A DNA stretch of 64,000 bases from positions 1 through 64,000 of the forward strand of contig JAOAPF010000088.1 of assembly GCA_025462755.1 (NCBI GenBank). Reading direction: 5' to 3'. This document shows positions 1-8,191 of the stretch, in pieces. The DNA is from Edaphobacter sp. (GTDB lineage: Bacteria > Acidobacteriota > Terriglobia > Terriglobales > Acidobacteriaceae). Position 1 is the first letter of the stretch, and each line of letters starts with the position of its first letter. A program made the translations under genes and the position numbers. Under the pieces are notes generated by a model, which was not told where the DNA came from, did not search any database, and worked only from the letters and a program-made list of their open reading frames with translations.

Positions 1-2
1 TA

Positions 3-587
3 GACGCAGGCCTGGACCTTTTGAGCGCTTCCGGTTTTGCCGGCGTAACCATCGGTGTATTGGCCAATCAGGTCGGGATGTCCAAGAGCGGTCTCTTCGC
101 CCATTTCAAGTCGAAAGAAGATATTGATATAGCACTCCTGGAGCGGATGGTAGATGTTGCGCACAAGCATGTCGTCGTTCCAGCAATGCGTGCTCAGGAG
201 GGTTTGTCTCGCTTGACAGCACTCGTAGAGAACTGGTTTGGCTGGTCTACTAAAGCCGGCCTCGTCGGCGGTTGCCCGGCTGCGGCTGGGATGTTCGAAC
301 TTGATGATGTGGAGGGGCCAGTACGAGATAAATTGCTAGAGCTAGAGAAACAATGGGACAAGATACTCAAGCAATTCATCGTCGAGTCGATTGCTGTTGG
401 AGATCTCCATAAAGATCTTGATGTCGACCAGTTCATCTGGGAGCTGATGGGAATCTACCTGAACCACCATGCGAGCCGTCGCTTTATGCGTAATCGCGAT
501 GCAAACATGCGAGCAAAGAAGGCCTTTCAAGGATTGGTTGAGAGGTCGATCCCTGTGGGGTTCAAACGAGCTGTCAAGGCACGATAG
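3..587 (+). CDS. TetR/AcrR-family transcriptional regulator (5' end outside window)
   Basis: The frame is open from base 3, so the start codon lies left of the window; the first possible start inside is a TTG at 21, which would cut into the DNA-binding domain. The visible N-terminus reads as a TetR helix-turn-helix (FAGVTIGVLANQVGMSKSGL, then FAHFKSKEDI), the recognition helix and following helix of this family. The remaining 150 residues would be the ligand-binding domain, containing the GGCPAAAGMFELDD patch common in TetR_C domains. It would be a ligand-responsive repressor, but the target is unknown because the upstream neighbours are not visible. The gene ends in a TAG at 585-587 and is followed by transposon debris. 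Confidence 0.85.
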   Translation, partial: DAGLDLLSASGFAGVTIGVLANQVGMSKSGLFAHFKSKEDIDIALLERMVDVAHKHVVVPAMRAQEGLSRLTALVENWFGWSTKAGLVGGCPAAAGMFELDDVEGPVRDKLLELEKQWDKILKQFIVESIAVGDLHKDLDVDQFIWELMGIYLNHHASRRFMRNRDANMRAKKAFQGLVERSIPVGFKRAVKAR

Positions 588-644
588 GCCTGTTGCCTGG
601 AAGCCGGGATCTTTGGAACAAATGGACGGAAAGTGAGGTTAACC

Positions 645-905
645 GTTTCCATCTCCGGGATCGCGTAGGAGGCGCTGTCCTCCTTTGGCCACGATGTCCA
701 GCATTGCGAAGGAATAGCGTTCCAAGCATATTGACGTGCTCGTGAATGAGGAGCAAAAGGAGCGCAACATTTTCGTCCCGGACGGTTAAACCCTCCTTTT
801 GCAACTGCTCAAGCGCCGCTTCGATGTAAATCGTATTCCAGAGGACGATCATGTTGACCACAAGTCCGATGGCTCCAAGCTGGGTCCTCCTTGCCCTTCG
901 CGGTA
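645..905 (-). pseudogene. Tn3-family transposase, C-terminal remnant
   Basis: Read on the minus strand, about 55 residues match the C-terminal region of Tn3-family transposases (LGAIGLVVNMIVLWNTIY, then AALEQLQKEGLTVRDENVA and HEHVNMLG). After HVNML the expected continuation (ERYSFAMLD) lies in another frame, so there is at least one frameshift near 705. No start codon, catalytic DDE region or terminal repeats are visible. This is a short relic of a Tn3-type transposon and may explain the fragmentary state of the surrounding 0.6-1.4 kb. Confidence 0.75.
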
Positions 906-1176
906 GCGTTGGAGCAGTTCGCCCCGTTTCCAGTATTACTGGGAGGTAGAAAGGGTTCCCGCACGTGGAGCGAGAAGCCGTGCGGGTCTTTTCAAATGGC
1001 ATTGTTGCAATTAACAAGCAGAGTTGCAGTTTGCCTGCGTGGTTCTGGATTTATGCAACAGCGCCGGAATAAATGTACCTTCACGAGTGTTTATATTTGG
1101 AAACAGATGCCAAATATCAATGGAGCAGGGCAATTTACCGTCAATCCAGCTAAAGAAGCCAAAACGGCCATCTACG

Positions 1177-1320
1177 ATGAAACACGGAACAGATGACTTC
1201 ATTGAGCGAGTACGTGACAATCAGCAGAAGCTCACGGCGGAGCTGAAGCCGCATTACGACTTCATCGTCTGCGGGTCAGGCTCCTCCGGCGGTTTCTGGC
1301 CTCGGAGTTCTGGCAGGAAA
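1177..1320 (+). pseudogene. GMC oxidoreductase, 5' fragment
   Basis: An ATG at 1177 opens a frame whose first 45 residues look like the start of a glucose-methanol-choline oxidoreductase: a short leader, then a beta strand running into the FAD-binding dinucleotide motif (YDFIVCGSGSSGG). The homology stops after GG and the frame terminates at 1332, so nearly all of the roughly 550-residue enzyme is missing. There is no sign of the remainder in the next kilobase. It is a non-functional relic beside the Tn3 remnant. Confidence 0.6.
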
Positions 1321-1501
1321 CTAAAAGAATAGGAAGTGGTGTTGCAAGGCGCCATACAGATTCACGATCAGAAAGCCTCACATGACGGCTCGCACTGAGA
1401 GGGCCATCACGAGCTCCTGAGCCGTTGGCAATTGGCATCGGTCCGGTCGGCTGACAGAACCTGCGATGCCACCACCAGGAACCACGCTTAAAGGAGATAG
1501 C

Positions 1502-2359
1502 ATGCTGTTTGTCACTTCGGCTACGCTCGCCGTCACACTTATCCTGCAGCCTAAAAGGAGCAATGTTTCTTCGACTCCAACATGGGAAACTCTGCCAGTG
1601 GAGCAACCCCTTCCCCCGCTGGCAAAGGAGGGTTATGTTGACCACAATGGAGCGCGGATCTGGTACGGAACGGCCGGTAAGGGCGAGCCAGTTATTCTAT
1701 TACATGGAGGGATGGAGAGCAGCTTGAGTTGGGGGAATCAGGTTCCAGCTTTGATCAAAACCCACCATGAGGTCATCTTGATCGATAGTCGTGGACACGG
1801 GCGGAGTACGCTAGGACCTTATCCGCTTTCCTATGAGAGAATGCAGAGCGACGTCGTGGCTGTAATGGATACGCTACATCTCAAGAGAGCGTCCTTCGTT
1901 GGCTGGAGCGACGGAGCAAACATCAGCCTGATCATGGCAATGAAGAATCCAGAACGAGTCAACCGCGTGTACGCTTTTGGCGCAAATATGAATACTGATG
2001 CCATCGTGCCAGGCACTTTCACTTCTCACATCCTTTCTGAAGCGGCAGCAAGGTTGGCGAAAGATTATGCTCGCATCTCGCCCACCCCCGACGGGTTCAA
2101 CACTCTTCACCGAGCGCTCGAAGCGATGCAGAATAAAGAGCCTAACTACACAACGAAAGAACTCGCTGCTATCAAAGTGTCTAAGATCGCCATCGCCGAG
2201 GGCGACCATGAGGAGTTCATTATTCGCGCTCACACAGACTATCTTGCAGCCACTATTTCTGGCGCAAAGCTAATCATCCTTCCCAACGTGAGCCACTTTG
2301 CCCCTTGGCAGGCCCCCACAACATTCAACAAGTCAATCCTTCACTTTCTCCACAATTGA
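1502..2359 (+). CDS. alpha/beta-hydrolase fold protein
   Basis: A 285-residue alpha/beta hydrolase. The ATG at 1502 is preferred over one 36 bases upstream because AAGGAG sits five bases in front of it. A short hydrophobic stretch at residues 1-15 suggests export or membrane anchoring. Family features are visible in order: oxyanion-hole HGG (HGGMESSLSW), the strand ending in DSRGHGRS, the nucleophile elbow GWSDGA (Ser), an acidic residue in EGDHEE, and the catalytic His in NVSHFAPW. Substrate cannot be deduced; the family includes esterases, haloperoxidase-like enzymes and lactonases. It stands alone between transposon debris and a regulator, and its stop codon lies inside a perfect palindrome. 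Confidence 0.85.
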   Translation: MLFVTSATLAVTLILQPKRSNVSSTPTWETLPVEQPLPPLAKEGYVDHNGARIWYGTAGKGEPVILLHGGMESSLSWGNQVPALIKTHHEVILIDSRGHGRSTLGPYPLSYERMQSDVVAVMDTLHLKRASFVGWSDGANISLIMAMKNPERVNRVYAFGANMNTDAIVPGTFTSHILSEAAARLAKDYARISPTPDGFNTLHRALEAMQNKEPNYTTKELAAIKVSKIAIAEGDHEEFIIRAHTDYLAATISGAKLIILPNVSHFAPWQAPTTFNKSILHFLHN

Positions 2360-2374
2360 CCCGGTCAATTGTGG
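2350..2374. terminator. Perfect 12-bp inverted repeat overlapping the hydrolase stop codon
   Basis: Arms ccacaattgacc (2350-2361) and ggtcaattgtgg (2363-2374) are exact reverse complements around a single central base, and the TGA stop (2357-2359) lies in the left arm. It could act as a factor-dependent terminator or mRNA 3' stabiliser. No T-run follows, so it is not a standard intrinsic terminator. A cruciform or protein site cannot be excluded. Confidence 0.4.
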
Positions 2375-3012
2375 CTCACCAGAAATCAGGTGAGTCCCCA
2401 ATTGGGGTAGACCTTGTCGAGGAGCCCGACCGCACGGTCCGGAAGAAGATATTTGTACACACTGGGTGGGGCATCGTTCATAGCTGTGTTCTCTTTTCGC
2501 TCGACTTATGGGAGCCTGTCAGCTTCCGGGATAACTGACCCTTCCGGCTAGTGGCTTGAATTGAGTCGAGTCGCGGATGACCGTAGGGTTGAAGTCGAGG
2601 GCTCCAATACGTCCCTTGCTCGGCGAAACCCTCCGGCAAAGAAGCCTCCAAATAGGGTTTTGGTAACGTTACCTTCTGCTCGAGGAATACGGCGGTGAGC
2701 ACTGGACTGCGCGGTAGAACACGTTGGTGAGAATCGGGCTTAGGTCCGTCCCCGAGCAAAGAAAACAAGGATGAGAAGAGCTTCTTGAACTTCACTTTTT
2801 CCCTCCAGATCTGAGGGCGTTCGAATACTTATCGACCGTCTGGGTGAAGTTCGAAGGTTCGAAGGCAAGCATCCGCTTCCAGAGGTGTTCCGCGATGACA
2901 GGGCTCATGCTGAGGCGCAATAGGTCGAGAGTCTCGCTTTCATTCAGCACCTTTGCGATGAAGCGCTCCCAGTCCGACTCAAACAAGATGGCCGGTCTCG
3001 TTTCAAATTCAC
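2375..3012. other. Gene-poor stretch with one unassigned small frame
   Basis: No protein family is recognised here. On the minus strand a frame beginning inside the end of the TetR gene runs to 2792; its last 64 codons (from a TTG at 2986) read like a plausible protein (FESDWERFIAKVLNESETL... ending SNALRSGGKK). It has no good start and no recognised domain. It may be a small coupled gene behind the regulator or a gene tail. The 2375-2790 part shows nothing interpretable. Confidence 0.3.
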
Positions 3013-3624
3013 TCAGCCCTTCAAGATCTGTCCCGCGCTTACCGGTTGGAGAAGTGGAAAGACGATCTGGGTGACGTTATTGGCGATAGCATCCGCGGGC
3101 ACTCTGTTCGGAGTTCTCAGCCATTCCTTGGCCGCTCCATAGAGCGCCCAACTCACCGTCGCAGCGACGATCTCCTCTGAGATTGCACCTATCCAGGGAT
3201 GCTTCTTGAGGCCAAGGAGGATCATTTGCCTTACGACTCCTGTGATGGCGGATTCTACATGCGGGTCCATGGCTCGTTCTTTGTCGGATTGTGTTTCAAG
3301 GGTCGTCTCGAGGTAATCACAGATGCCTAACAGGATCAGCCTTAGCGCGGTGTTGCAAGTGCCGTCAAAGGTCACACCCCGCTCATCCAGCAGCTCCTGA
3401 AAACGGGACGCGGTCATGCATTCAAGAAGCGCGTACTTGTCAGGGTAGTGAGCATAAAACGTCGCTCGGTTAACCGTAGCTTCTTCAGCCACGTCCTGAA
3501 TCGACACTTCTTCAAAGGTTTTCTTTGTCAACAACCGCGCGAGCGCTTCCTGCAAGAGGATACGGCTACGCCTAACGCGGGGGTCAACGCCTTTGGAGTC
3601 CGATTCGACCATGATCACCCTCAA
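3013..3624 (-). CDS. TetR/AcrR-family transcriptional regulator
   Basis: A 203-residue regulator. After a short basic leader, residues 20-65 form the TetR DNA-binding domain: a helix, then FEEVSIQDVAEEATVNRATF and YAHYPDKYALLECM. The C-terminal 130 residues are helical and would form the ligand pocket and dimer interface; the effector is not predictable. ATG at 3624 or the internal ATG at 3612 could be the start. It is divergent from the yceI-like gene with about 170 bases between them, and a 20-bp inverted repeat in that gap is a likely operator. By the usual logic of such pairs it may repress itself and the YceI/CDGSH genes. That is inference. Confidence 0.85.
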   Translation of the reverse strand: MRVIMVESDSKGVDPRVRRSRILLQEALARLLTKKTFEEVSIQDVAEEATVNRATFYAHYPDKYALLECMTASRFQELLDERGVTFDGTCNTALRLILLGICDYLETTLETQSDKERAMDPHVESAITGVVRQMILLGLKKHPWIGAISEEIVAATVSWALYGAAKEWLRTPNRVPADAIANNVTQIVFPLLQPVSAGQILKG

Positions 3625-3696
3625 TTGTAGAGGAAAACGATATTTGTTGCATAGTTGACGTTTGTTGTGTTATTAGTAGACGAATGATGCTTAACA

Positions 3697-3716
3697 GTCA
3701 TTTGTTGATAAATGAC
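3697..3716. promoter_or_regulatory. Candidate TetR operator between divergent genes
   Basis: Inverted repeat gtcattt-N6-aaatgac in the intergenic space between the TetR regulator (start 3624) and the YceI-like gene (start 3798). Size and symmetry fit a TetR-type dimer site. A second tttgttg motif occurs nearby at 3661, so more than one half-site may be used. Confidence 0.5.
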
Positions 3717-3797
3717 ATAGCTCTCTCTCAAAACACAGAAGAAATAGTCGGTTGAGTGATGAAACCATCTGTCTTAAAGATGACCAATGAGGAGTTT

Positions 3798-4379
3798 ATG
3801 AAGATTACGTTGCATGTCACATTCTTCGCTTTTCTAGCGGTGCTGGCGTCACCCGCATTCGCCCAGAGCAATACTTGGACGATTGATCCCATTCATTCGC
3901 AAGCAAATTTTGAGGTTCGCCATCTCTCCGTGAGCAACGTTCGAGGCGCGATTACGAACGTCACCGGGACCGTAGTTTTGGACCCCAAGAACCCCTCCAA
4001 GGACAACGTGGACGCCGTACTGGACGCGACCACCATCAACTCAGGCAATTCTTATCGCGATAAGGATGTGAAAGGCGAAAGCCTCTTCAACGTCGAAAAG
4101 TTCCCTACCCTCACGTTCAAGTCGACTTCCGTGGCGCGTTCTGGAAAAGGATTGAAGGTCACCGGGCAATTGACGCTGGCTGGAGTGACCAAGACGGTTG
4201 TCCTCGATGTCGTGGGACCGGCCGCACCGCAGAAAGGGATGCAGGGAGGCCTCGTCACCGGCCTTGAAGCTACGACAACCATCAAGCGAGCGGACTTCAA
4301 TTTCGGGAGCAAATACCCGAATGCCGTGGTCAGCGACGACGTGAAGATCACACTCGACATTGAAATGGACCAGAAGTAG
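3798..4379 (+). CDS. YceI-family periplasmic lipid-binding protein
   Basis: The ATG at 3798 is chosen because GAGGAG lies 4-9 bases upstream and because it opens directly into a signal peptide (hydrophobic core residues 6-17, cleavage after SPAFA). The mature part is a YceI domain: it starts WTIDPIHSQANFEVRHL, continues with the SYRDKDVKGESLFNVEKFPTL block, and ends with KRADFNFG and a terminal KITLDIEM strand. YceI proteins are periplasmic antiparallel beta barrels that bind isoprenoid or other lipids. About 193 residues, normal for the family. It lies divergent from the TetR regulator and upstream of a CDGSH protein. Confidence 0.93.
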   Translation: MKITLHVTFFAFLAVLASPAFAQSNTWTIDPIHSQANFEVRHLSVSNVRGAITNVTGTVVLDPKNPSKDNVDAVLDATTINSGNSYRDKDVKGESLFNVEKFPTLTFKSTSVARSGKGLKVTGQLTLAGVTKTVVLDVVGPAAPQKGMQGGLVTGLEATTTIKRADFNFGSKYPNAVVSDDVKITLDIEMDQK

Positions 4380-4521
4380 CCATGGCGAATTTCTTTGATC
4401 GGGTTTTCTCACGGAACTCGCGCAGCCCTCAACCCCAATCGATAACCAATGCAGCTGGATCTCTGCACAACGAATGACGAACCGCCACCTAATTCCAACA
4501 GCTTCCAAAGGAGAACCACAC

Positions 4522-4761
4522 ATGTCAGAACCGATCATCGCGCAAAGAGGTCCCTATCCTCTTCCAGTTGAGGCAGGGAAGAGCTACTACTGGTGCTCTT
4601 GCGGAGGAAGTAAAAATCAGCCCTTCTGCGACGGCAGCCACCAGGGCACTGACCACACTCCGGTGAAGTATGACGCAATGGAATCCAAGACGCTCTATTT
4701 TTGTGGCTGTAAACACAGCGGGAATCCCGTTCTCTGCGATGGGAGCCATTCCGCACTCTGA
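4522..4761 (+). CDS. Tandem CDGSH-type iron-sulphur protein
   Basis: A 79-residue protein with two CDGSH zinc-finger-like [2Fe-2S] motifs: [16 protein letters not shown] and [16 protein letters not shown]. Each supplies the three Cys and one His that bind a [2Fe-2S] cluster in mitoNEET-type proteins. The start at 4522 follows AAAGGAG at a good distance; an upstream in-frame ATG at 4474 lacks one. Small bacterial tandem-CDGSH proteins are cytoplasmic and proposed to transfer electrons or clusters; the partner is unknown. It follows the YceI gene by 142 bases on the same strand. Confidence 0.92.
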   Translation: MSEPIIAQRGPYPLPVEAGKSYYWCSCGGSKNQPFCDGSHQGTDHTPVKYDAMESKTLYFCGCKHSGNPVLCDGSHSAL

Positions 4762-5416
4762 CGTGGGATCATCGCAGTTCATCGCTATGGTATGCCGTGC
4801 CAATAGAGAGGCATGTTTGCGAGGCGGCCGGAGTTCCCAATTCGGCCCCTCCCGCACACCAAAGACCTCGCTCATGGCCCTATAGCTTCTGCTCTGCGAC
4901 TGTCGCGAGTATCTTACGAATCAACGGAGGAGAAATCTTCCAGTAGGAGAGAGTAAACAAACGGCCATCAGGAGAACCGGCAGCGGGGCTCACGAAGCAT
5001 TCAGGAGACTGTCTGCCCATGGATGGAACCGGAGGACGCTCTTGCAGCGAGTGTGATGACGGAAGTGTTTGCGAAAGCGCGGGCTACGCTCGCAGGTACT
5101 AACCAATTTTGAAATGGCAATCAGCTGTAATCCGGATGCCGAACCGGGTCTTCGAGAAAAGTCGGAAAGCAGGGGCGAGATCTCGAAAGAGAAATCGCCC
5201 TCTCGCTTTTGTGAATCCAAGGATCGATTGTTTCTTTCGCCGTCTGCCCCACTGGCCATTCTTAAGGCAAGGAGCGGGTTTCTGCGCAATCTGTGCTTAG
5301 TGGATCCTGAGAATGTCCACAGCCGCCTCGGGTCGGCTCATGAACAACCGCGACTCCAGCGCTTCTACATCGCCTCGATGACGCGAGTCTGCGCACAGTT
5401 CGAGGACGGAGCAGCG
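4762..5416. other. 655-base stretch without a recognisable gene
   Basis: No family, RNA or repeat recognised. The only coding-like signal is on the minus strand at 5310-5416: a 36-codon frame (VLELCADSRHRGD... ending ILRIH) that is in phase with the gene at 5417-5761 but separated from it by its TAG stop. Confidence 0.4.
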
Positions 5417-5761
5417 CTATGAGATATATTTTGAGGTGTTATAGACGATGGACTCCAGCACCTCGGACCATCTCCCATTGATGACCCCGTCCGTCTTGAG
5501 CCGGCTGATTCCGCTTCCTCTCCAAGTGTCTTCAATAGTGGGGGAGTAGATGCTGATCTCGAACATGCTCAACTTCTTTTGAACGCCTTCAGGCAACATT
5601 CGCTCGTATTCAGTCTGAAGCTCCACTTTCAAAAGTTCGGTTAGATCTCGTATTTCTCTATCAGACTCTGAGGTACGAGGAACTGTTTCAAGTAAGCGGA
5701 GGACTCGAAGGCTATTGCTCTTGATTGTCTCCAGCTTCTGGAGTGCTTCCTGGCGAGTCAT
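5417..5761 (-). CDS. Conserved small protein of unknown function (paralogue broken at 47.3 kb)
   Basis: A 114-residue soluble, helix-rich protein. The ATG at 5761 is chosen because AGGGAG lies just upstream and because the second copy begins at the same MTR position. It starts MTRQEALQKLETIKSN and ends NTSKYIS. The central part (VELQTEYERMLPEGVQKK, then FEISIYSPTIEDTWRGSGI) is matched closely by the decayed copy at 47302-47647, so two copies exist 42 kb apart. Such conservation argues that it is a real gene and perhaps a cargo gene of a mobile island. No domain is recognised and no function is proposed. Confidence 0.7.
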   Translation of the reverse strand: MTRQEALQKLETIKSNSLRVLRLLETVPRTSESDREIRDLTELLKVELQTEYERMLPEGVQKKLSMFEISIYSPTIEDTWRGSGISRLKTDGVINGRWSEVLESIVYNTSKYIS

Positions 5762-5842
5762 GCGACTCCCTGCCCCGATTCGGTCCGAGCGTGGGCGCTG
5801 CACCACAATGGTGCCGCGACAAGAGATGCAGTAGATTGTCTT

Positions 5843-6223
5843 CTATAGTTCAAGCGGTCTTCCCCCGAATAGCATTGAGGCATCTGAGGCTTTGATTTCC
5901 GAATCGAATGCAGTCTTGCAGTTCGGGCATCGATCATCGCCTGCGAGATACTCTCCGATAGTAGATTCCGTACGGCAGATTCCACACAGCACTCCCAGCG
6001 TCTCGTAATCCGTCTTGCCCCAGATCGCGATTTCGTGTCCCGCCAGAACCTCATGGCATTTCACGCAAGCGTAGTACAGATCGCAGCACTTGTAACGAAA
6101 GGCGACAACGTCGAGAGGCGAAGTGCAATGCTCGCACCGATTCTGCCAGTCCACATCCATCCCAAGCACACTAAACGTCCGGGCCTTCTTCGCTGCTTGT
6201 TCTTCGATTTTCACCGTTTCCAT
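5843..6223 (-). CDS. CHY-type zinc-finger protein
   Basis: About 126 residues. The C-terminal 95 residues form a CHY zinc finger: CEHCTSPLDVVAFRYKCC, then YYACVKCHE, CGICRTE and CPNCKTAF supply the paired Cys/His ligands. The domain binds several zinc ions; bacterial single-domain versions have no settled role. Start choice is uncertain: ATG at 6223 has a weak GAGG ahead, while an in-frame ATG at 6310 would add 29 residues and nearly touch the divergent dinB remnant. No operon partner is evident. Confidence 0.8.
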   Translation of the reverse strand: METVKIEEQAAKKARTFSVLGMDVDWQNRCEHCTSPLDVVAFRYKCCDLYYACVKCHEVLAGHEIAIWGKTDYETLGVLCGICRTESTIGEYLAGDDRCPNCKTAFDSEIKASDASMLFGGRPLEL

Positions 6224-6330
6224 TTTATGGCCTCGCAGGCTGGCTGGTTTTAGATAAGCGGACTTGGGAAGCAAACGCTGTTTGGCCGGAACCGCTTCCT
6301 GCAAGGTCATAAAATGGTTGCGAGACGGCC

Positions 6331-6785
6331 ATGCGAAAGATTGTCCACATCGATATGGACGCATTCTATATGTCTGTCGAACAGCGCGACGATCCCCGAC
6401 TGCGTGGCAAGCCCGTCGTCGTCGCCTGGCGTGGCAATCGATCAGTCGTTTGCGCAGCGTCCTATGAAGCAAGGCGCTTTGGCATTCGCTCGGCCATGCC
6501 TGCAGTGCGTGCGGAACGATTGTGCCCTGAAGCGATATTCATTCCACCGGATTTTCCGCGGTATCGCGCCGTCTCGCGTAGTGTCCGGGAGATCTTCACC
6601 CAGCACACGGAGTTGATCGAACCCCTGTCTTTGGACGAGGCATATCTGGACGTGACCGAGCAAGTCTGGCCTGCCCACTGCAACTCGTGTGGCACGGCCA
6701 TTCGGGCCCAGATCCGGGAGCAATTGAGCCTCGCCGCCTCTGCGGGAGTAGCGCCGAATAAATTCCTGGCGAAGATTCGGAGCCC
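6331..6785 (+). pseudogene. dinB: DNA polymerase IV (dinB), 5' fragment
   Basis: The frame starts as a Y-family polymerase: [18 protein letters not shown] contains the first metal-binding Asp, followed by GKPVVVAW, the [14 protein letters not shown] fingers motif and the catalytic [10 protein letters not shown]. Homology ends abruptly at NKFLAKI (about residue 150 of the usual 350-400), so the rest of the thumb and the little-finger domain are missing. The following frame to 6984 is unrelated. The ends of two other genes follow immediately, indicating deletion or rearrangement. It cannot be an active translesion polymerase. Confidence 0.9.
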
Positions 6786-6879
6786 GGTCGTTAGTTCAAG
6801 TTCCCGAGAGTCGGGACGATCTTCGGACGGCAGGCAAATTGGAGGGCGGACAGAAGCCTTGCGGGTGAGTGACTCAGGG

Positions 6880-7065
6880 CTGTACGCAACAGTTGGTCTC
6901 CCAAGTTACGGCAGATCGCTGGACCGTAGCTCGTGGAATGGGCTATTGCGCCTGGCAAGCTGGGACCGACCGAAAAACCCCTGATCGATCCGCCAGCAGG
7001 TTTCGTCCGGATCAAGATCGAGGCATGCGGCGTCTGTCATTCGGACTCTTCGACTGTCGAAGTGT
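6880..7065 (+). pseudogene. Zinc-dependent alcohol dehydrogenase, N-terminal fragment
   Basis: About 55 residues matching the start of medium-chain zinc alcohol dehydrogenases. The GroES-like part PPAGFVRIKIEACGVCHSDS carries the catalytic zinc Cys and following His. The preceding strand is in a different frame (around [14 protein letters not shown]), so there is a frameshift near 6940. Homology ends after HSDSSTVE and nothing of the cofactor domain follows. A relic wedged between the dinB and TolC fragments. Confidence 0.6.
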
Positions 7066-7319
7066 CGAAGGTGCATTTTCGGTCGACAAGCGCATTCGGC
7101 CGGAAGTCCTTCGAACTGTTGCTAGTCTCTGGCGCTACAGGATTATTCGATAGTCGATCAAAACAGTCGCCAGCAATTCTCGGAACGCTCGCGCCGCCAG
7201 GGTCTCGTAAGCGCATGCGGTTTGAGGATCTGTTGCAGGTGCAACTGCTGGATCGCTCCGGACGGACCGTACGCCCCACCGATGTGGGAGAGGTCTATCT
7301 GCAATACGCCGCATGGGAA

Positions 7320-8135
7320 CGAACTCGAGTGGCAGCTGCATCTGTCAGCATCGCAAAAAGTGAACTCTATCGGACCGTATTGGCGGCAGCTGGAGGAAGA
7401 ACCTTCAAGAACCCTCCTCTTCTATATCAATCGTTTGTACTTCAGGACATCGGCACCTTCGAAACTGCTCTGACTCTCAACTACACTCTAGTGGATTTTG
7501 GTGCGCGCAGAGATGAAATCTCGTCAGCTCAAGCTCATCTGCTTGCAGCGAATCTGAACTTCAACAATGAACACTTGATCCTGATCCAGCAAGTCAGTTC
7601 GGCATACTACAACCTTCTCAACGCGTCGGGCTTGAGAAAAGCGGCGGAAGTGAATCTGAATGATGCCCGGGCAATTGAAGATGCAGCAAGCGAGCGAAAA
7701 GCGAATGGTCTAGCCACGCTCCCAGACGTACTGGAGGCACGTGCCGCTACCGCGAAGGCGGACTACGATCTGCAAAGTGCGCTCGGGGCCAAGCAAACTG
7801 CATTTGGTGACTTGGCAACGATTATGACTACTTCTCCGACCAAGTCTTTCAAGGTGCAGGAACTGGACGAGATTCATATCCGCGAGGCTTTGGATCAAAG
7901 CGTTGAGGATGCAATCGCAAGCGCATACAAGACCTGGCCTGACCTTCTAGCCGATATAGAGCGAGTCCGAGCAGCAGACGCAGAGGTCAAGTACGCGCGG
8001 TCTGCCTATTTCCCAAAACTTGCGTTTGACGGGTCGAAGGGATGGCTTCGCGCGTGGGGACAGCAAGAACAATTCGCCGGAACCTACGCAAAGACATACA
8101 CGTACGATGCTCGGCTAAGCCTCACCTGGGTGGCG
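7320..8135 (+). pseudogene. TolC-like outer-membrane efflux protein, internal fragment
   Basis: A continuous frame of about 270 residues typical of outer-membrane efflux proteins: AAASVSIAKSELYRTVLAAA, the beta-barrel strand FETALTLNYTLVDFGARRDE, then the long coiled-coil helices with ASERKANGLATLPDVLEARA and the start of the second repeat (ARSAYFPKLAFDGSKG, YDARLSLTW). The signal peptide and the end of the second repeat are absent, so the protein is truncated at both ends. The frame is open upstream only because it runs through unrelated sequence. It ends 8 bases before the terminator hairpin of the facing glycosidase gene. Confidence 0.8.
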
Positions 8136-8142
8136 CAATTGC

Positions 8143-8186
8143 CAGGTAACAGGAGCCGCGCAGAACAACGCGGCTCCTGTTACCTG
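8143..8186 (-). terminator. 18-bp perfect hairpin downstream of the giant glycosidase
   Basis: Arms caggtaacaggagccgcg (8143-8160) and its exact complement (8169-8186) with an 8-base loop, starting 5 bases after the stop of the minus-strand gene. The very stable GC-rich stem lacks a strong T-run on the minus side, so it is a probable but not classical intrinsic terminator; it would also block facing transcription from the plus strand. Confidence 0.7.
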
Positions 8187-8191
8187 TGGGG

